Assembly: GCA_002493905.1 (NCBI GenBank)
Contig: DLAJ01000023.1
Coordinates: 20,466 to 84,465, forward strand
From: Lachnospiraceae bacterium UBA7050
Lineage (GTDB): Bacteria > Bacillota > Clostridia > Lachnospirales > Lachnospiraceae
Length of the DNA stretch: 64,000 nt
Direction: 5' to 3'
Shown: piece by piece, positions 1 through 8,663 of the stretch
Layout: each line of letters begins with the position of its first letter
How positions within the stretch are numbered: position 1 is the first letter of the stretch
Made by a program: the position numbers and the translations under genes
Notes under the pieces: model-generated
What the model was told of the DNA's origin: nothing
Seen by the model: only the letters and a program-made list of their open reading frames with translations
The model's database searches: none

Positions 1-231
1 TACGAAAGACCGGGCACAAGAATCAAAGTCAGATACCACGCCGCAGGCAGGGGGTATCAAGATTGAAACGCCGCAAGCAGCGGGGGATCTGACCCTCGCG
101 GCAGTCGCCAAATGCCTGGAGGCAGTCACTTGGAGCGTTGCTCGCGGGAATAAAGACAGGCGCGCAATACAGGAAAAACCGCGAATAAAAAGGATGTCAA
201 AAAATATTTAGGGAAAGAGGGAAATCGGGAC
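1..231. other. Window edge: possible end of an upstream gene, plus an imperfect direct repeat
   Basis: No complete gene is visible. Frame 3 runs open from the edge to a TGA at 90-92 and encodes a basic tail (starts RKTGHKNQ, rich in Arg and Lys); frame 2 is open to a TAG at 209-211. Either could be the C-terminus of the preceding gene. plsY often precedes gpsA in related genomes, but I cannot recognise it here. Two similar stretches, around 39-61 and 67-91 (both contain ACGCCGCA followed by GCAG and a G-run), form an imperfect direct repeat. Confidence 0.3.
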
Positions 232-1254
232 ATGGCAAAAATCGGGATGATCGGTGCGGGAAGCTGGGGGATTGCCCTGGCGGTATTATTACACAGGAAC
301 GGACATGATGTGACAGTCTGGTCAGCGCTTGCGGATGAGATTGACATGCTCGAAAAAGAACATGAATATAAGGATAAGCTGCCCGGCGTCATGCTGCCGA
401 TGGACATGCATTTTGCCAAAGAGCTTGCGCAGGCGGTCCGGGGAAAAGACTTGCTCGTCCTTGCGGTACCTTCATCGTTTACACGTGCGACTGCGCACAG
501 CATGAGGGAATTTGTGAGCGATGGACAGCTGATTGTGAATGTGGCGAAGGGCATTGAGGAAAAAACGCTGATGACGCTTTCCGAAGTCATTGAGCAGGAA
601 ATTCCGCAGGCGGTTGTGGCTGTCTTGTCAGGTCCCTCCCATGCGGAAGAGGTTGGCAGGGGCATCCCGACGACCATTGTTGTCGGTGCCAAGAAGAGAG
701 CGGTTGCCGAGACGATCCAGAATATTTTTATGAGTCAGGTGTTCCGCGTGTATATCAGCCCCGATGTATTGGGAATTGAGCTTGGTGCGGCGTTAAAGAA
801 TGTCGTTGCGCTTGCGGCGGGCATTGCTGACGGCTTGGGATATGGGGATAATACCAAGGCGGCGCTTATTACGCGCGGCATTGCGGAGATCGCCAGACTT
901 GGAATGGCTATGGGCGGAAAACTTGAAACATTCAGCGGGCTGTCGGGTATCGGCGATCTGATCGTTACCTGCGCGTCCATGCATTCGAGAAACCGCCGGG
1001 CGGGCATTCTGATCGGCCAGGGGCATACGATGGAAGAGGCAATGGACGAAGTGAAGATGGTGGTCGAAGGTGTCTATTCTGCAAAGGCAGCAATGGGTCT
1101 TGCGCAGAAATATCAGGTGCAGCTCCCGATCATCGAGCAGGTAAACGCGATTCTTTTTGACCGCAAGCCGGCGGATGAAGCGGTAAAAGACCTGATGCTT
1201 CGTGATAAAAAAGTAGAGAACACACAGCTTCCGTTCGAAGACGAAAAAGAATGA
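232..1254 (+). CDS. gpsA: Glycerol-3-phosphate dehydrogenase [NAD(P)+]
   Basis: Cytoplasmic enzyme that reduces dihydroxyacetone phosphate to sn-glycerol 3-phosphate, the backbone for phospholipid synthesis. The N-terminus has the Rossmann dinucleotide motif GAGSWG at residues 8-13. The family blocks AKGIEEKTL, LSGPSHAEEV and the catalytic-lysine region ELGAALKNVVALAAGIADG follow, then the C-terminal helical domain with GLSGIGDLIVTC. At 340 residues it has the usual family length. The start sits after a purine-rich stretch (gggaaagaggg). It is the first complete gene on the plus strand, with two small unrelated genes behind it in the same direction. Confidence 0.97.
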   Translation: MAKIGMIGAGSWGIALAVLLHRNGHDVTVWSALADEIDMLEKEHEYKDKLPGVMLPMDMHFAKELAQAVRGKDLLVLAVPSSFTRATAHSMREFVSDGQLIVNVAKGIEEKTLMTLSEVIEQEIPQAVVAVLSGPSHAEEVGRGIPTTIVVGAKKRAVAETIQNIFMSQVFRVYISPDVLGIELGAALKNVVALAAGIADGLGYGDNTKAALITRGIAEIARLGMAMGGKLETFSGLSGIGDLIVTCASMHSRNRRAGILIGQGHTMEEAMDEVKMVVEGVYSAKAAMGLAQKYQVQLPIIEQVNAILFDRKPADEAVKDLMLRDKKVENTQLPFEDEKE

Positions 1255-1292
1255 AGATTAGAAATTCAATTATCAGAGTATAGAAAGGTACG

Positions 1293-1958
1293 GTGAGGGG
1301 GATGAACTGCTGCAGATGCGGTAAGAATTTTGACTATGAAAAGCATAACGGAATCTGTCCGAAATGCGCGGCTTATAACCGTCCACAGGGACAGACGCCG
1401 TATGATTATGATGTGGAGAAAGATATTTCTGCACATTATGAAGAAATGGATGAATCTCATGCAAGGCTGCACCGGATGTACGACTCTGCGCCAGCGCATC
1501 AGCCAGAAAAGCAGCATGAGCAATATCATCGTCAATACGATAATCATTACAGGCACCCGCAGCAGCCGGATTACCGGACCAATCAGCCGAATCCGGCGCA
1601 GGGAACAGGCAGCGTACCGAATTACCGGACTAATCAGCCGAATCCGGTGCAGGGGACAGGCAGCGTACCGAATTACCGGACTAATCAGCCGAATCCGGCG
1701 CAGGGAACGGGCAGTGTGCCGAATTACAGAATGAATCAGCCGAATCCGGCACAGAATCAGAGCGGCATTCCTAATAACAGGGTTTATCAGATGCAGGGAC
1801 AGGGAGGTGCCCCGAATGGCGGCACTTACCAGATGCAGGGAGCGAACGGGAATCCGCCGCAGAATAAACCGCGCCAAAGTATCGCAGGTAAAGTGATACT
1901 GATTATTGTTATCATCAATATCATTGCTTCATTTTTGCAGATTATATTTTTTTCCTGA
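1293..1958 (+). CDS. Zinc-ribbon protein with tandem repeats and a C-terminal membrane anchor
   Basis: Function unknown. The N-terminus carries two CxxC pairs (CCRCGKNF and CPKCAAYN), a zinc-ribbon signature. The middle is low complexity: a His/Gln-rich stretch, then about four copies of a 17-residue unit of the type YRTNQPNPAQGTGSVPN, then related Gln/Gly-rich sequence. The last 22 residues are hydrophobic (VILIIVIINIIASFLQIIFF) and should form a tail anchor, leaving the zinc ribbon in the cytoplasm. The GTG at 1293 has AGAAAGG four bases upstream; the ATG at 1302 is an alternative. The protein is too low in complexity to place in a family with confidence. Confidence 0.75.
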   Translation: MRGMNCCRCGKNFDYEKHNGICPKCAAYNRPQGQTPYDYDVEKDISAHYEEMDESHARLHRMYDSAPAHQPEKQHEQYHRQYDNHYRHPQQPDYRTNQPNPAQGTGSVPNYRTNQPNPVQGTGSVPNYRTNQPNPAQGTGSVPNYRMNQPNPAQNQSGIPNNRVYQMQGQGGAPNGGTYQMQGANGNPPQNKPRQSIAGKVILIIVIINIIASFLQIIFFS

Positions 1959-2082
1959 ATTTTTTGTGAGTAAGAAATTACGCAGCCATGCATCATTCAT
2001 GCGGAAGGAATATGGGAGGATGGAGCGTCTCAAAGGATGCGTGAAGCGGAACAGGAGACGGAGCGGGAGGAGTCGTATCGAT

Positions 2083-2754
2083 ATGGACAGGGTCTATGGG
2101 AAACGGCGGCGCACAGCCGTAATGTGTATGTCGATCCTGCTGCTTGCCGCCGCAGGCTGCGGGAAAAAAGAGGAAGATGCCGTAGAGACGATCTCGGTTT
2201 CAAATTATGAGGAGTTTGCATTATCGTTTTATCAATATGGCGGCTTTGTGGAGGAGGATACGGTGGAGATTGATCCGGAGCAGTTTCGGATTTATCACGA
2301 AGGCGAACTGCTTGGCGCATATTCCTACCGCAAATTATCTGATTTTCTGATCTCGCTTTATGAGGAGGACGCACAGGCATATGCAATCTGCCGTTATGAA
2401 CTTGCGGACGATGCCCAGCATATGACGCTTGATCTGCTCGGCGCGACGTCGGGCGATATGGCGGGAGAATGGGAGGTCTTATATACCAACCAGAATTCCA
2501 CCGCGAAGCTGGAACTTCTGGTGGAAGGACTCGGAAGGGAGACCGATCAGTTTGATGCTTCGGGAGAGGCGGCGGGTGAGGAGACTTCGTTTTTTTACTG
2601 CTTTCGGGGCAAAAAAGACCATTGCAGGCTGCTTTTATTAAAAGAGGACAAATATTATATTTACGAGGTTGAGGCGGATATGGAACAGCGCAGAATGCGG
2701 CTGACGGTCGTTGAGGAGCATTCCTATACGCAGGACGAAGACGGAGAGGGCTAA
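2083..2754 (+). CDS. Predicted lipoprotein of unknown function
   Basis: The ATG at 2083 is preceded by GGGAGGAG (2064-2071) and gives a classic lipoprotein signal peptide: basic start (YGKRRRTA), hydrophobic core (VMCMSILLL) and lipobox LAAAGC, so Cys would be lipidated and the protein held on the outer face of the membrane. The mature part of about 195 residues is acidic (KKEEDAVETISV...) and unrecognised. The frame stays open upstream to 1906, inside the previous gene, but those codons give an implausible N-terminus. A GTG at 2041 is a second possible start. It follows the zinc-ribbon gene in the same direction. Confidence 0.75.
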   Translation: MDRVYGKRRRTAVMCMSILLLAAAGCGKKEEDAVETISVSNYEEFALSFYQYGGFVEEDTVEIDPEQFRIYHEGELLGAYSYRKLSDFLISLYEEDAQAYAICRYELADDAQHMTLDLLGATSGDMAGEWEVLYTNQNSTAKLELLVEGLGRETDQFDASGEAAGEETSFFYCFRGKKDHCRLLLLKEDKYYIYEVEADMEQRRMRLTVVEEHSYTQDEDGEG

Positions 2755-2836
2755 GGAAATTTTTGGATAGAAATGAAAATATGGAGCCGGCGGTTGACAA
2801 CGAACGCCGTCACGCTTTGCGAGCCGGCTTATCGTA

Positions 2837-2880
2837 AAAAGAAATCGTGGATTCCTCAAATGGCATCCACGATTTCTTTT
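2837..2880 (-). terminator. Intrinsic terminator overlapping the end of metF
   Basis: A perfect 16-bp inverted repeat: AAAAGAAATCGTGGAT at 2837-2852 and its complement at 2865-2880, with a 12-base loop. Read on the minus strand the stem ends in a T-run. The right arm (2865-2880) consists of metF codons, while the stop codon lies in the loop, so termination signal and coding end are merged. It may also work for the plus-strand lipoprotein gene that ends at 2754. Confidence 0.75.
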
Positions 2881-3710
2881 GTTGTTTTCGGACGGTTCAT
2901 GGTGTAGATATGTATGCCGTCCACATCATGCGCTTTCAGATCCCGGATCTGGGATACGGCAAATTCGATTCCGGCTTTCCTAAGGTCATCAGGCTTGTCG
3001 CTGTAATTGGCAATGATATCCGAAAGTGCCTTCGGAATCGAGGAACCGGATAAGGAAACGGTGCGCGTGATCTGATTGATGCTTGTGATCGGCATGATGC
3101 CGGGCAGGATTGGCGAAGTAATGCCAATCTTGCGCGCAGCATCTGTAAAGCGGTAAAAACATTCATTATCAAAAAAGAGCTGGGAGATAAACAGGCTTGC
3201 GCCGGTTTCCTCTTTTTCCTTCATATAGGAAAGATCAGAAGCAAAGTCAGGCGCTTCGAAATGTTTTTCTGGATAGCAGGCACCCGCAAGTGTCAGTTCC
3301 AGACTCTTGTTTAAGTGCTCCATCAGGTCGGTTGCGTGCTCAAATTCACGGGAATTATATTGTTCATCCGTCATAGATTCGGGGCGGTCGCCGCGCAGGG
3401 CAAGGATGTTGCGCACGCCGCGGATTTTCATTTCACGGATGTTTTCGTCGATGGAAGCGATGGTAGAGCCGACGCAGGTCATGTGCGCGAGCGCATCGGT
3501 ATGGAGCGTATTCTGAATATAGCCTGCAATATCAAGCGTTTTTTTGGAGCGGCTTCCGCCCGCACCGTAGGTGACACTGATAAAATCGGGCTGGAGAGCG
3601 CTCAGTTTGTCCATCACCTCAAATGCGTTAGCAAATTCCTCGTCTTTTTTCGGCGGAAACACTTCGAAAGAGAGGGTCTTCTTACCTGTTTTTATTAAAT
3701 CTGCAATCAT
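2856..3710 (-). CDS. metF: Methylenetetrahydrofolate reductase
   Basis: Flavoenzyme that reduces 5,10-methylene-THF to 5-methyl-THF for methionine synthesis; in acetogenic clostridia it also serves the Wood-Ljungdahl pathway. The N-terminus SFEVFPPKKDE is the family signature, followed by SVTYGAGGSRS, the HMTCVGST block and LALRGDRP around the flavin site. At 284 residues the size is normal for bacterial MetF. The ATG at 3710 has GGAGG six bases upstream; the longer open frame to 3809 only adds an unlikely leader. It is a single gene on the minus strand, ending in its own terminator. No SAM or other riboswitch is visible in front of it. Confidence 0.95.
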   Translation of the reverse strand: MIADLIKTGKKTLSFEVFPPKKDEEFANAFEVMDKLSALQPDFISVTYGAGGSRSKKTLDIAGYIQNTLHTDALAHMTCVGSTIASIDENIREMKIRGVRNILALRGDRPESMTDEQYNSREFEHATDLMEHLNKSLELTLAGACYPEKHFEAPDFASDLSYMKEKEETGASLFISQLFFDNECFYRFTDAARKIGITSPILPGIMPITSINQITRTVSLSGSSIPKALSDIIANYSDKPDDLRKAGIEFAVSQIRDLKAHDVDGIHIYTMNRPKTTKEIVDAI

Positions 3711-3763
3711 ATCTGCCTCCGGATCGGAACTTTTTCTTGAATTTCGTACCTGAATATCGTAAC

Positions 3764-3913
3764 ATGAAATCAGGATTAATTCAAGCGTGCGGCGGCATCC
3801 TGTTTGCACAGTCTGTAGGCGGTATTCTGTTTGGACAGCCTGCAGGCGGTGTCATGTTTGGACAGTCAGCAACGGAACTCTGTTTGTACAGACGTAACAG
3901 TTCGGCCACATGA
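3764..3913 (+). repeat. Tandem 27-bp repeats forming a 49-codon open frame
   Basis: Between metF and the MoxR gene, about three and a half imperfect 27-bp units run from 3791 to about 3895; each has the pattern GGCGG-ATtCTGTTTG-ACAG. They lie in an open frame from an ATG at 3764 to a TGA at 3911. The predicted 49-residue peptide contains three 9-residue repeats of the type GGILFGQPA. There is no clear ribosome-binding site before the ATG, so coding is uncertain. It could be a repeat array in a regulatory region or a remnant of a Gly-rich protein. The following 100 bp up to 4019 hold no recognisable gene. Confidence 0.4.
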
Positions 3914-4019
3914 CATCACGAAGTCAATAATTGCATGCGTCCCGAAGGGACACATTTCTATGCAGTTTCGCGGGGCTGCGAGCTGCAAACCTGCAGGCGG
4001 CGCTTAAATGGAGGGCATC

Positions 4020-4838
4020 ATGGAACAAAATTTTAAGGGAACAAACGAATATGTGGCGAGTGAACAGTTGATGGCGAGCGTGAATGTGGCGATTGCATTG
4101 CAAAAGCCCCTGCTGATCAAAGGAGAGCCGGGAACGGGAAAGACCATGCTGGCGCAGGCGGTTGCCAATGCACTTGGCAAAAAGCTCTATATCTGGAATA
4201 TTAAATCGACGACGAAGGCGCAGGAGGGGCTGTATGTCTACGATACGATCCAGCGTCTGTATGACGGACAGTTCGGCGAGGAGGGTGTGAGCGATATTGC
4301 CCGCTATATCAAGCTTGGGAAGCTTGGCGAAGCGTTTGAGAGCGAAGAGCAGGTGATTCTGCTCATTGATGAGATTGATAAGGCGGATCTGGAATTTCCG
4401 AACGATCTCTTATGGGAACTGGACCAGATGGAATTTTATATTCATGAGACGCGGCGTACTGTGAAGGCAAAGCATCGTCCGATTGTGATCATTACCTCCA
4501 ATGCGGAAAAGGAACTTCCTGATGCATTTTTAAGACGCTGTATTTTTCATTATATAGATTTCCCCGACAAGGAGCTGATGGAGCAGATCGTGCGCACGCA
4601 TTACCCTGATGTGGAGGAGCAATTACTGGAGCAGGCAATGCATGTCTTTTATCAGATTCGTACAATGCGCGATATCCGCAAAAAGCCGAGCACATCGGAG
4701 CTGATTGACTGGATCAATGCGCTTCAGATCGGCGGCATCACGGCTGACCGCATCCGAAAAGAGCTGCCTTTTATCGGCGTGATCGTCAAAAAGGACGAGG
4801 ATTTGGAGACCGTACAGCAGGAGAAAGCTAAGCTGTAA
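4020..4838 (+). CDS. MoxR-family AAA+ ATPase
   Basis: Cytoplasmic chaperone-like ATPase of the MoxR class; such proteins work with a VWA-domain partner, which is encoded next door. Walker A is GEPGTGKT near residue 35, Walker B is VILLIDEIDKAD, and the sensor region reads ITSNAEKELPDAFLRR with the arginine-finger context that follows. The protein has 272 residues. The start at 4020 is preceded by GGAGGG (4010-4015, 4-base spacer); the in-frame ATG at 4008 overlaps that ribosome-binding site and is rejected. What the pair acts on is unknown; MoxR/VWA pairs are linked to metal insertion or protein complex maturation in other systems. Confidence 0.92.
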   Translation: MEQNFKGTNEYVASEQLMASVNVAIALQKPLLIKGEPGTGKTMLAQAVANALGKKLYIWNIKSTTKAQEGLYVYDTIQRLYDGQFGEEGVSDIARYIKLGKLGEAFESEEQVILLIDEIDKADLEFPNDLLWELDQMEFYIHETRRTVKAKHRPIVIITSNAEKELPDAFLRRCIFHYIDFPDKELMEQIVRTHYPDVEEQLLEQAMHVFYQIRTMRDIRKKPSTSELIDWINALQIGGITADRIRKELPFIGVIVKKDEDLETVQQEKAKL

Positions 4839-4951
4839 CAGGACAGATTATTCGGAAAATAGATCAGAAGGTCTGTAAAGGCACAGATATTGATAGCCGG
4901 GCACAGACAGATAATGGCAAAACCGAAAGGATTTCTGAAACGGAGTAAGAG

Positions 4952-6160
4952 ATGTTTAGTGAATTTTTTTATCAGCTGAGGAAGAACGGACTGGAAGTTT
5001 CTCTCGGAGAGTGGCTGACGCTTCAGGAGGCGCTTACAAAAGGGCTGCATGAGTCGAGCATGACAGGTTTTTATTATCTTGCCCGTATGATCCTTGTCAA
5101 GAGCGAGACCGACTATGATAAATTTGACGTGACGTTTGAGGAGTGCTTTAAGACGAGAAAGCTGACGCCGGGAATTACCGAGACGATGCTTTCCTGGCTG
5201 AATAAAGAAGATATGAACGATCTGTTTCATGAGATGAACCGCGATTATATGAATCAGATCGAGGGCGAGGCGATGCACATTGACAAAGAAGACGTCGAAG
5301 ATACGTTCAAGGACCGCTTAAAAGATCAGGATTCCGAGCATAACGGAGGGAGCTTCTGGATTGGCACGATGGGCAAGACGCAGTTCGGGAATACGGGTGG
5401 AAATATGGGCGGTATCCGTGTCGGCGGAAAGACGGGCTACCAGTCTGCGTTCGAGGTGGTAGGAGAGCGCAAGTACCGGGATTTCAGAGATGACAGGGTA
5501 TTGTCCAATCGGCAGTTTCAGCTTGCGTTTAAGCGGCTCCGTCAGTTTTCAACCAAACTGGATATACCGGAGACCGAGCTTGATATCGACGGCACAGTCG
5601 ATAAGACATGTAATAATGGGGGATGCCTGCAGATTGTCATGCAGAAGCCGAGAAAAAATGCGGTCAAGCTTCTTCTGTTAATGGATTCGGGCGGCACGAT
5701 GATCCCATACAGTTCTCTTTTGAATGAACTGTTTCAATCTGTCAATAAATCCAACCACTTTAAGGATATGAAGTGCTATTTTTTTCATAACTGCATTTAC
5801 AGCAAGCTCTACCGGACACCGGAATGTGAGAACGGGGACTGGATTGATACGGAGTGGATGTTCCGCAATCTGGACAGCGATTATAAGGTTCTGATCGTGG
5901 GGGATGCGGCAATGGCGCCGGAGGAACTTTACGCGAAGGACGGAAATTACCGGGGACCGAATGACGGGCTTTCCGGCTGGGAATGGCTGCAGCTGATGAA
6001 ACGTCATTATAAAAAGATCGTCTGGATGAACCCGAAGATGGCGCCGGGCAATGCGCCGTGGCGTGAGGCGGAGACGGCAATCAAAGGGCTGCTTCCCATG
6101 TATAAATTGACCGTGAAAGGCTTAAATGACGCTATGCAGAAATTGATGCAGACGAAATAA
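4952..6160 (+). CDS. VWA-domain protein (CoxE-like), MoxR partner
   Basis: A 402-residue protein without signal peptide or membrane segment. The C-terminal half is a von Willebrand A fold with a MIDAS-like motif in an altered form (MDSGGTM instead of DxSxS), and a second metal-site loop around IVGDAAMAP. The N-terminal half is helical and charged (residues 1-120) with a Gly-rich linker (residues about 130-160). The ATG at 4952 follows CGGAGTAAGAG. It lies 113 bp downstream of the MoxR gene in the same direction, so both are probably co-transcribed and act as a pair. A terminator follows directly. Confidence 0.88.
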   Translation: MFSEFFYQLRKNGLEVSLGEWLTLQEALTKGLHESSMTGFYYLARMILVKSETDYDKFDVTFEECFKTRKLTPGITETMLSWLNKEDMNDLFHEMNRDYMNQIEGEAMHIDKEDVEDTFKDRLKDQDSEHNGGSFWIGTMGKTQFGNTGGNMGGIRVGGKTGYQSAFEVVGERKYRDFRDDRVLSNRQFQLAFKRLRQFSTKLDIPETELDIDGTVDKTCNNGGCLQIVMQKPRKNAVKLLLLMDSGGTMIPYSSLLNELFQSVNKSNHFKDMKCYFFHNCIYSKLYRTPECENGDWIDTEWMFRNLDSDYKVLIVGDAAMAPEELYAKDGNYRGPNDGLSGWEWLQLMKRHYKKIVWMNPKMAPGNAPWREAETAIKGLLPMYKLTVKGLNDAMQKLMQTK

Positions 6161-6161
6161 A

Positions 6162-6205
6162 GGACGCCAAGGCGGCTTTCCATGCTGCCTTGGCGTTTCT
6201 TGTTT
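6162..6205 (+). terminator. Intrinsic terminator after the MoxR/VWA genes
   Basis: Inverted repeat GACGCCAAGGCGGC (6163-6176) and GCTGCCTTGGCGTTTC with one mismatch, a short loop and a following T-rich stretch (TTTCTTGTTTTGTTTT). It separates the plus-strand pair from the convergent ABC operon. Confidence 0.75.
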
Positions 6206-6258
6206 TGTTTTAGATGATGCCTGAAACTGCGTTCTGAATCAGAAGCTTCTAACGCTTG

Positions 6259-7281
6259 TTAAAGATAATAATATGGCAGAAAGAACAGGCAGACTGGTCT
6301 GAGCGCGGGTATGAAAGTAGTAATATCAACAAACACAGGAGTGAAGACCATACATCCTAGCAGATAAAACGGCAGTAAAAACAGAATGACCGTTTTTCTG
6401 CGCAGGACCATATAGAGCAGCGAACAGAACAGGATTACGAGCAGGGCATATCCGGACAGGCTGAGCAGAGCGTATGCGCCGGTCGGCACTCCTGCAAAAA
6501 AAAGACTGAATACTGCGGCAAGTGTCATGAGTAAGACCGGGGGAAAGAGTTCTGCAAAAAGCAGAAACTTTCGTCCGTTTTTTGTGACGGCACAATAAAT
6601 TTGCGCCTCCGCGCTGCCGCAATAATTTAATAAACCCAAAAAGCCGCCGAGCAGAATCAGAATACTGCAAAGTCCTTTTAAGACCTGACTGCTTAAGCCG
6701 CTTCGGATACCGTGATAGGACGAATAGGAGCCGCTGTAATCAAATGCAAAAGTGGAACCATTGACCATGTTTTCACGATAGAGAGATTCAATTTCACTCG
6801 TAGAAGGATTCTCCAGAACACTGTCAGTAAGCAGATAGTCTGTCAGAATCGCAAGCGAATATTCTTCAAACAGTTCGGCATATACCACCTCATTTGATAC
6901 ATCTGCCAGCGTGGTCTCAGCAGAAATCACAAGGTCGATCAAATCCTGTTTTTTTCCCGTATTTAGTGCATCTACAAGCCCTGCGTGAAATACATAACCG
7001 CATTCGGCATCCCCCGTCATGACGGCATGGTAAAGCGCTTCTTCGGAATCTGCCCGAATAAAGGTAATAACGCCCTCGCGTTCTGTGAGTTTCCGGGTAA
7101 GACCGGTGCAGAAAGAATCTTCATTTTCGGCATAGACATAAACGCAAAGACCTTGTTCACGGTCTGAACCCAGATGACGGTACGTCAGGGAGAATACCGG
7201 AAACAGGAGCAGGAGTGCAAGCACAGCAGGGCGTTTCAGACACCGTTTGAAATTGAGGAGCATATAGAGAAAAAAGCGCAT
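6259..7281 (-). CDS. ABC-2 type transporter permease (second of two)
   Basis: A 340-residue membrane protein: one N-terminal membrane helix (AVLALLLLFPVFSL), a soluble segment of about 160 residues, then five or six hydrophobic helices from about residue 190 to the end. This is the topology of ABC-2 permeases of the exporter kind. The ATG is preceded by AAAGGAG eight bases upstream. It is the last gene of the minus-strand operon, 58 bp after the other permease, with which it probably forms a heterodimer driven by the ATPase at 10970-11671. The substrate is unknown. Confidence 0.8.
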   Translation of the reverse strand: MRFFLYMLLNFKRCLKRPAVLALLLLFPVFSLTYRHLGSDREQGLCVYVYAENEDSFCTGLTRKLTEREGVITFIRADSEEALYHAVMTGDAECGYVFHAGLVDALNTGKKQDLIDLVISAETTLADVSNEVVYAELFEEYSLAILTDYLLTDSVLENPSTSEIESLYRENMVNGSTFAFDYSGSYSSYHGIRSGLSSQVLKGLCSILILLGGFLGLLNYCGSAEAQIYCAVTKNGRKFLLFAELFPPVLLMTLAAVFSLFFAGVPTGAYALLSLSGYALLVILFCSLLYMVLRRKTVILFLLPFYLLGCMVFTPVFVDITTFIPALRPVCLFFLPYYYL

Positions 7282-7339
7282 TTGCGGGGACTCCTTTCAT
7301 TAAATGTTATCTTGCCCGTGCCTTTTAATGTGACTGCAG

Positions 7340-8575
7340 TCAACCTCGCCGTTTTGCGTGAAAGATGTGTGCAAGACATCCGCCGGAAAGAAAGAAGGCG
7401 GCATAGGCGGTAATCGGTAACAGATTATGGATTATGGCGTTGTGATCCAAAATCACATGTGCAGGAATGTTCAAAATGGCAAACAGCGTCTGCATCCAAT
7501 AGCGCACAGGCAGAACGGCCGCGATATGCCTGCACCAGACAGGCAGGAACGCATTCGGCACAAAACAGCCGCTCACGAGCATCATGAGAACGGATGAGAA
7601 AAACAATAGCAGCATGGCGTGACCGGGCGATGGAACCAGTTCATACAGAAAAAAGAAAAAAGCACTGATGCTGAACAGGAGCGCAGCGGAAAGAGCGAGC
7701 ATGAAAAGGCATTGCTGGAAGGAAAGCAGAAATGTCCGCGCCAGATAAGGCATAAAGGCAGCAAGGATGAAGAGCAGAATAAGCTGATAGAGAAAGATGC
7801 CGCTGATACGTCCTAACAGTACAGTCGGATAGCCGATGCCGCAGGCACGCTCTTTTGCGTCGCAGGCGGCATTGCTTTTTCCATAAAAAGATAAATAGCA
7901 GATACCGAACAGCAATAAGAACAAAAGGGCGGCGGAAGCGAGATAGTAGATCAGAACGGATTCTTCACCGGTTGCGTTGGCGTGTATGACATGGAATAAG
8001 TCGCCTCTGGAAAGCGCGTAGTTTAAGTTGCGCAGATCAAGTTCCATGTAAGCGTCGGACAGCGCGTCCATCTTATCTGCAATGTGATAGAGCGTAGTCA
8101 TGGTATAAGTGCCGGCCTGCGCGGCGGAAAGTATTTTTGCACCGGCGGCGGAAAGTTCCTGAAGCAGGATTGCCGCAAGCGCATTCTTTTCGGATAACAG
8201 AACATGAACATGAAGATTGGTCCCGTCCATGATGCCCTCAATCACATTTTTCGGAACAAGCATAACGGCGGCTGCGGAACCGTTCTCCAGAGCGCTGTAT
8301 GCGTTTTGCTCCGTCATCACCCGGAAAATGAAGTGCCCGGTACTCTGCATGTCAGAAAGAAAAGAAAGCAGAAGGTTCATCACTTCTGACTGGTCTTCGA
8401 TCACGACGGCAACCGGAACGGAAACAGAGGTGTCGGAGGATTCCATTTCTTTTATGGCACAAAAAGCAATTGTACCGGCAAAAACTGCCAGTACAATTGC
8501 TCCCAGTAACATCTGCGGACCATGCCGCAGCGCTCTTTTCAGTTGATAAAAAAGGTAGGTGCCGTGTTGTCGCAT
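7340..8575 (-). CDS. ABC-2 type transporter permease (first of two)
   Basis: A 411-residue membrane protein with the same plan as its downstream neighbour: an N-terminal helix (MLLGAIVLAVFAGTIAFCAI), an extracytoplasmic region of about 170 residues with VIEDQSEVMN near the start, and six C-terminal helices from about residue 215. AGGAAA lies in front of the ATG. The two permeases probably pair. The gene follows the repeat protein gene by 88 bp, so the operon order is ATPase, repeat protein, permease, permease. The transported substrate cannot be read from the sequence. Confidence 0.82.
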   Translation of the reverse strand: MRQHGTYLFYQLKRALRHGPQMLLGAIVLAVFAGTIAFCAIKEMESSDTSVSVPVAVVIEDQSEVMNLLLSFLSDMQSTGHFIFRVMTEQNAYSALENGSAAAVMLVPKNVIEGIMDGTNLHVHVLLSEKNALAAILLQELSAAGAKILSAAQAGTYTMTTLYHIADKMDALSDAYMELDLRNLNYALSRGDLFHVIHANATGEESVLIYYLASAALLFLLLFGICYLSFYGKSNAACDAKERACGIGYPTVLLGRISGIFLYQLILLFILAAFMPYLARTFLLSFQQCLFMLALSAALLFSISAFFFFLYELVPSPGHAMLLLFFSSVLMMLVSGCFVPNAFLPVWCRHIAAVLPVRYWMQTLFAILNIPAHVILDHNAIIHNLLPITAYAAFFLSGGCLAHIFHAKRRG

Positions 8576-8663
8576 AAATTTTCCTGTCTCAAAAAGCGTA
8601 ACCGTTCAGCCTTTGACTTCATTGCCGCGCATGATGCACACAAAATGTCTGGAGTAAAACAAA

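Noticed and set aside
1266..1877. 203-codon frame on the minus strand with repeated IRLISPVIRYA units
   Set aside because: It is antisense to the repeats of the zinc-ribbon gene and has no ribosome-binding site or recognisable domain.
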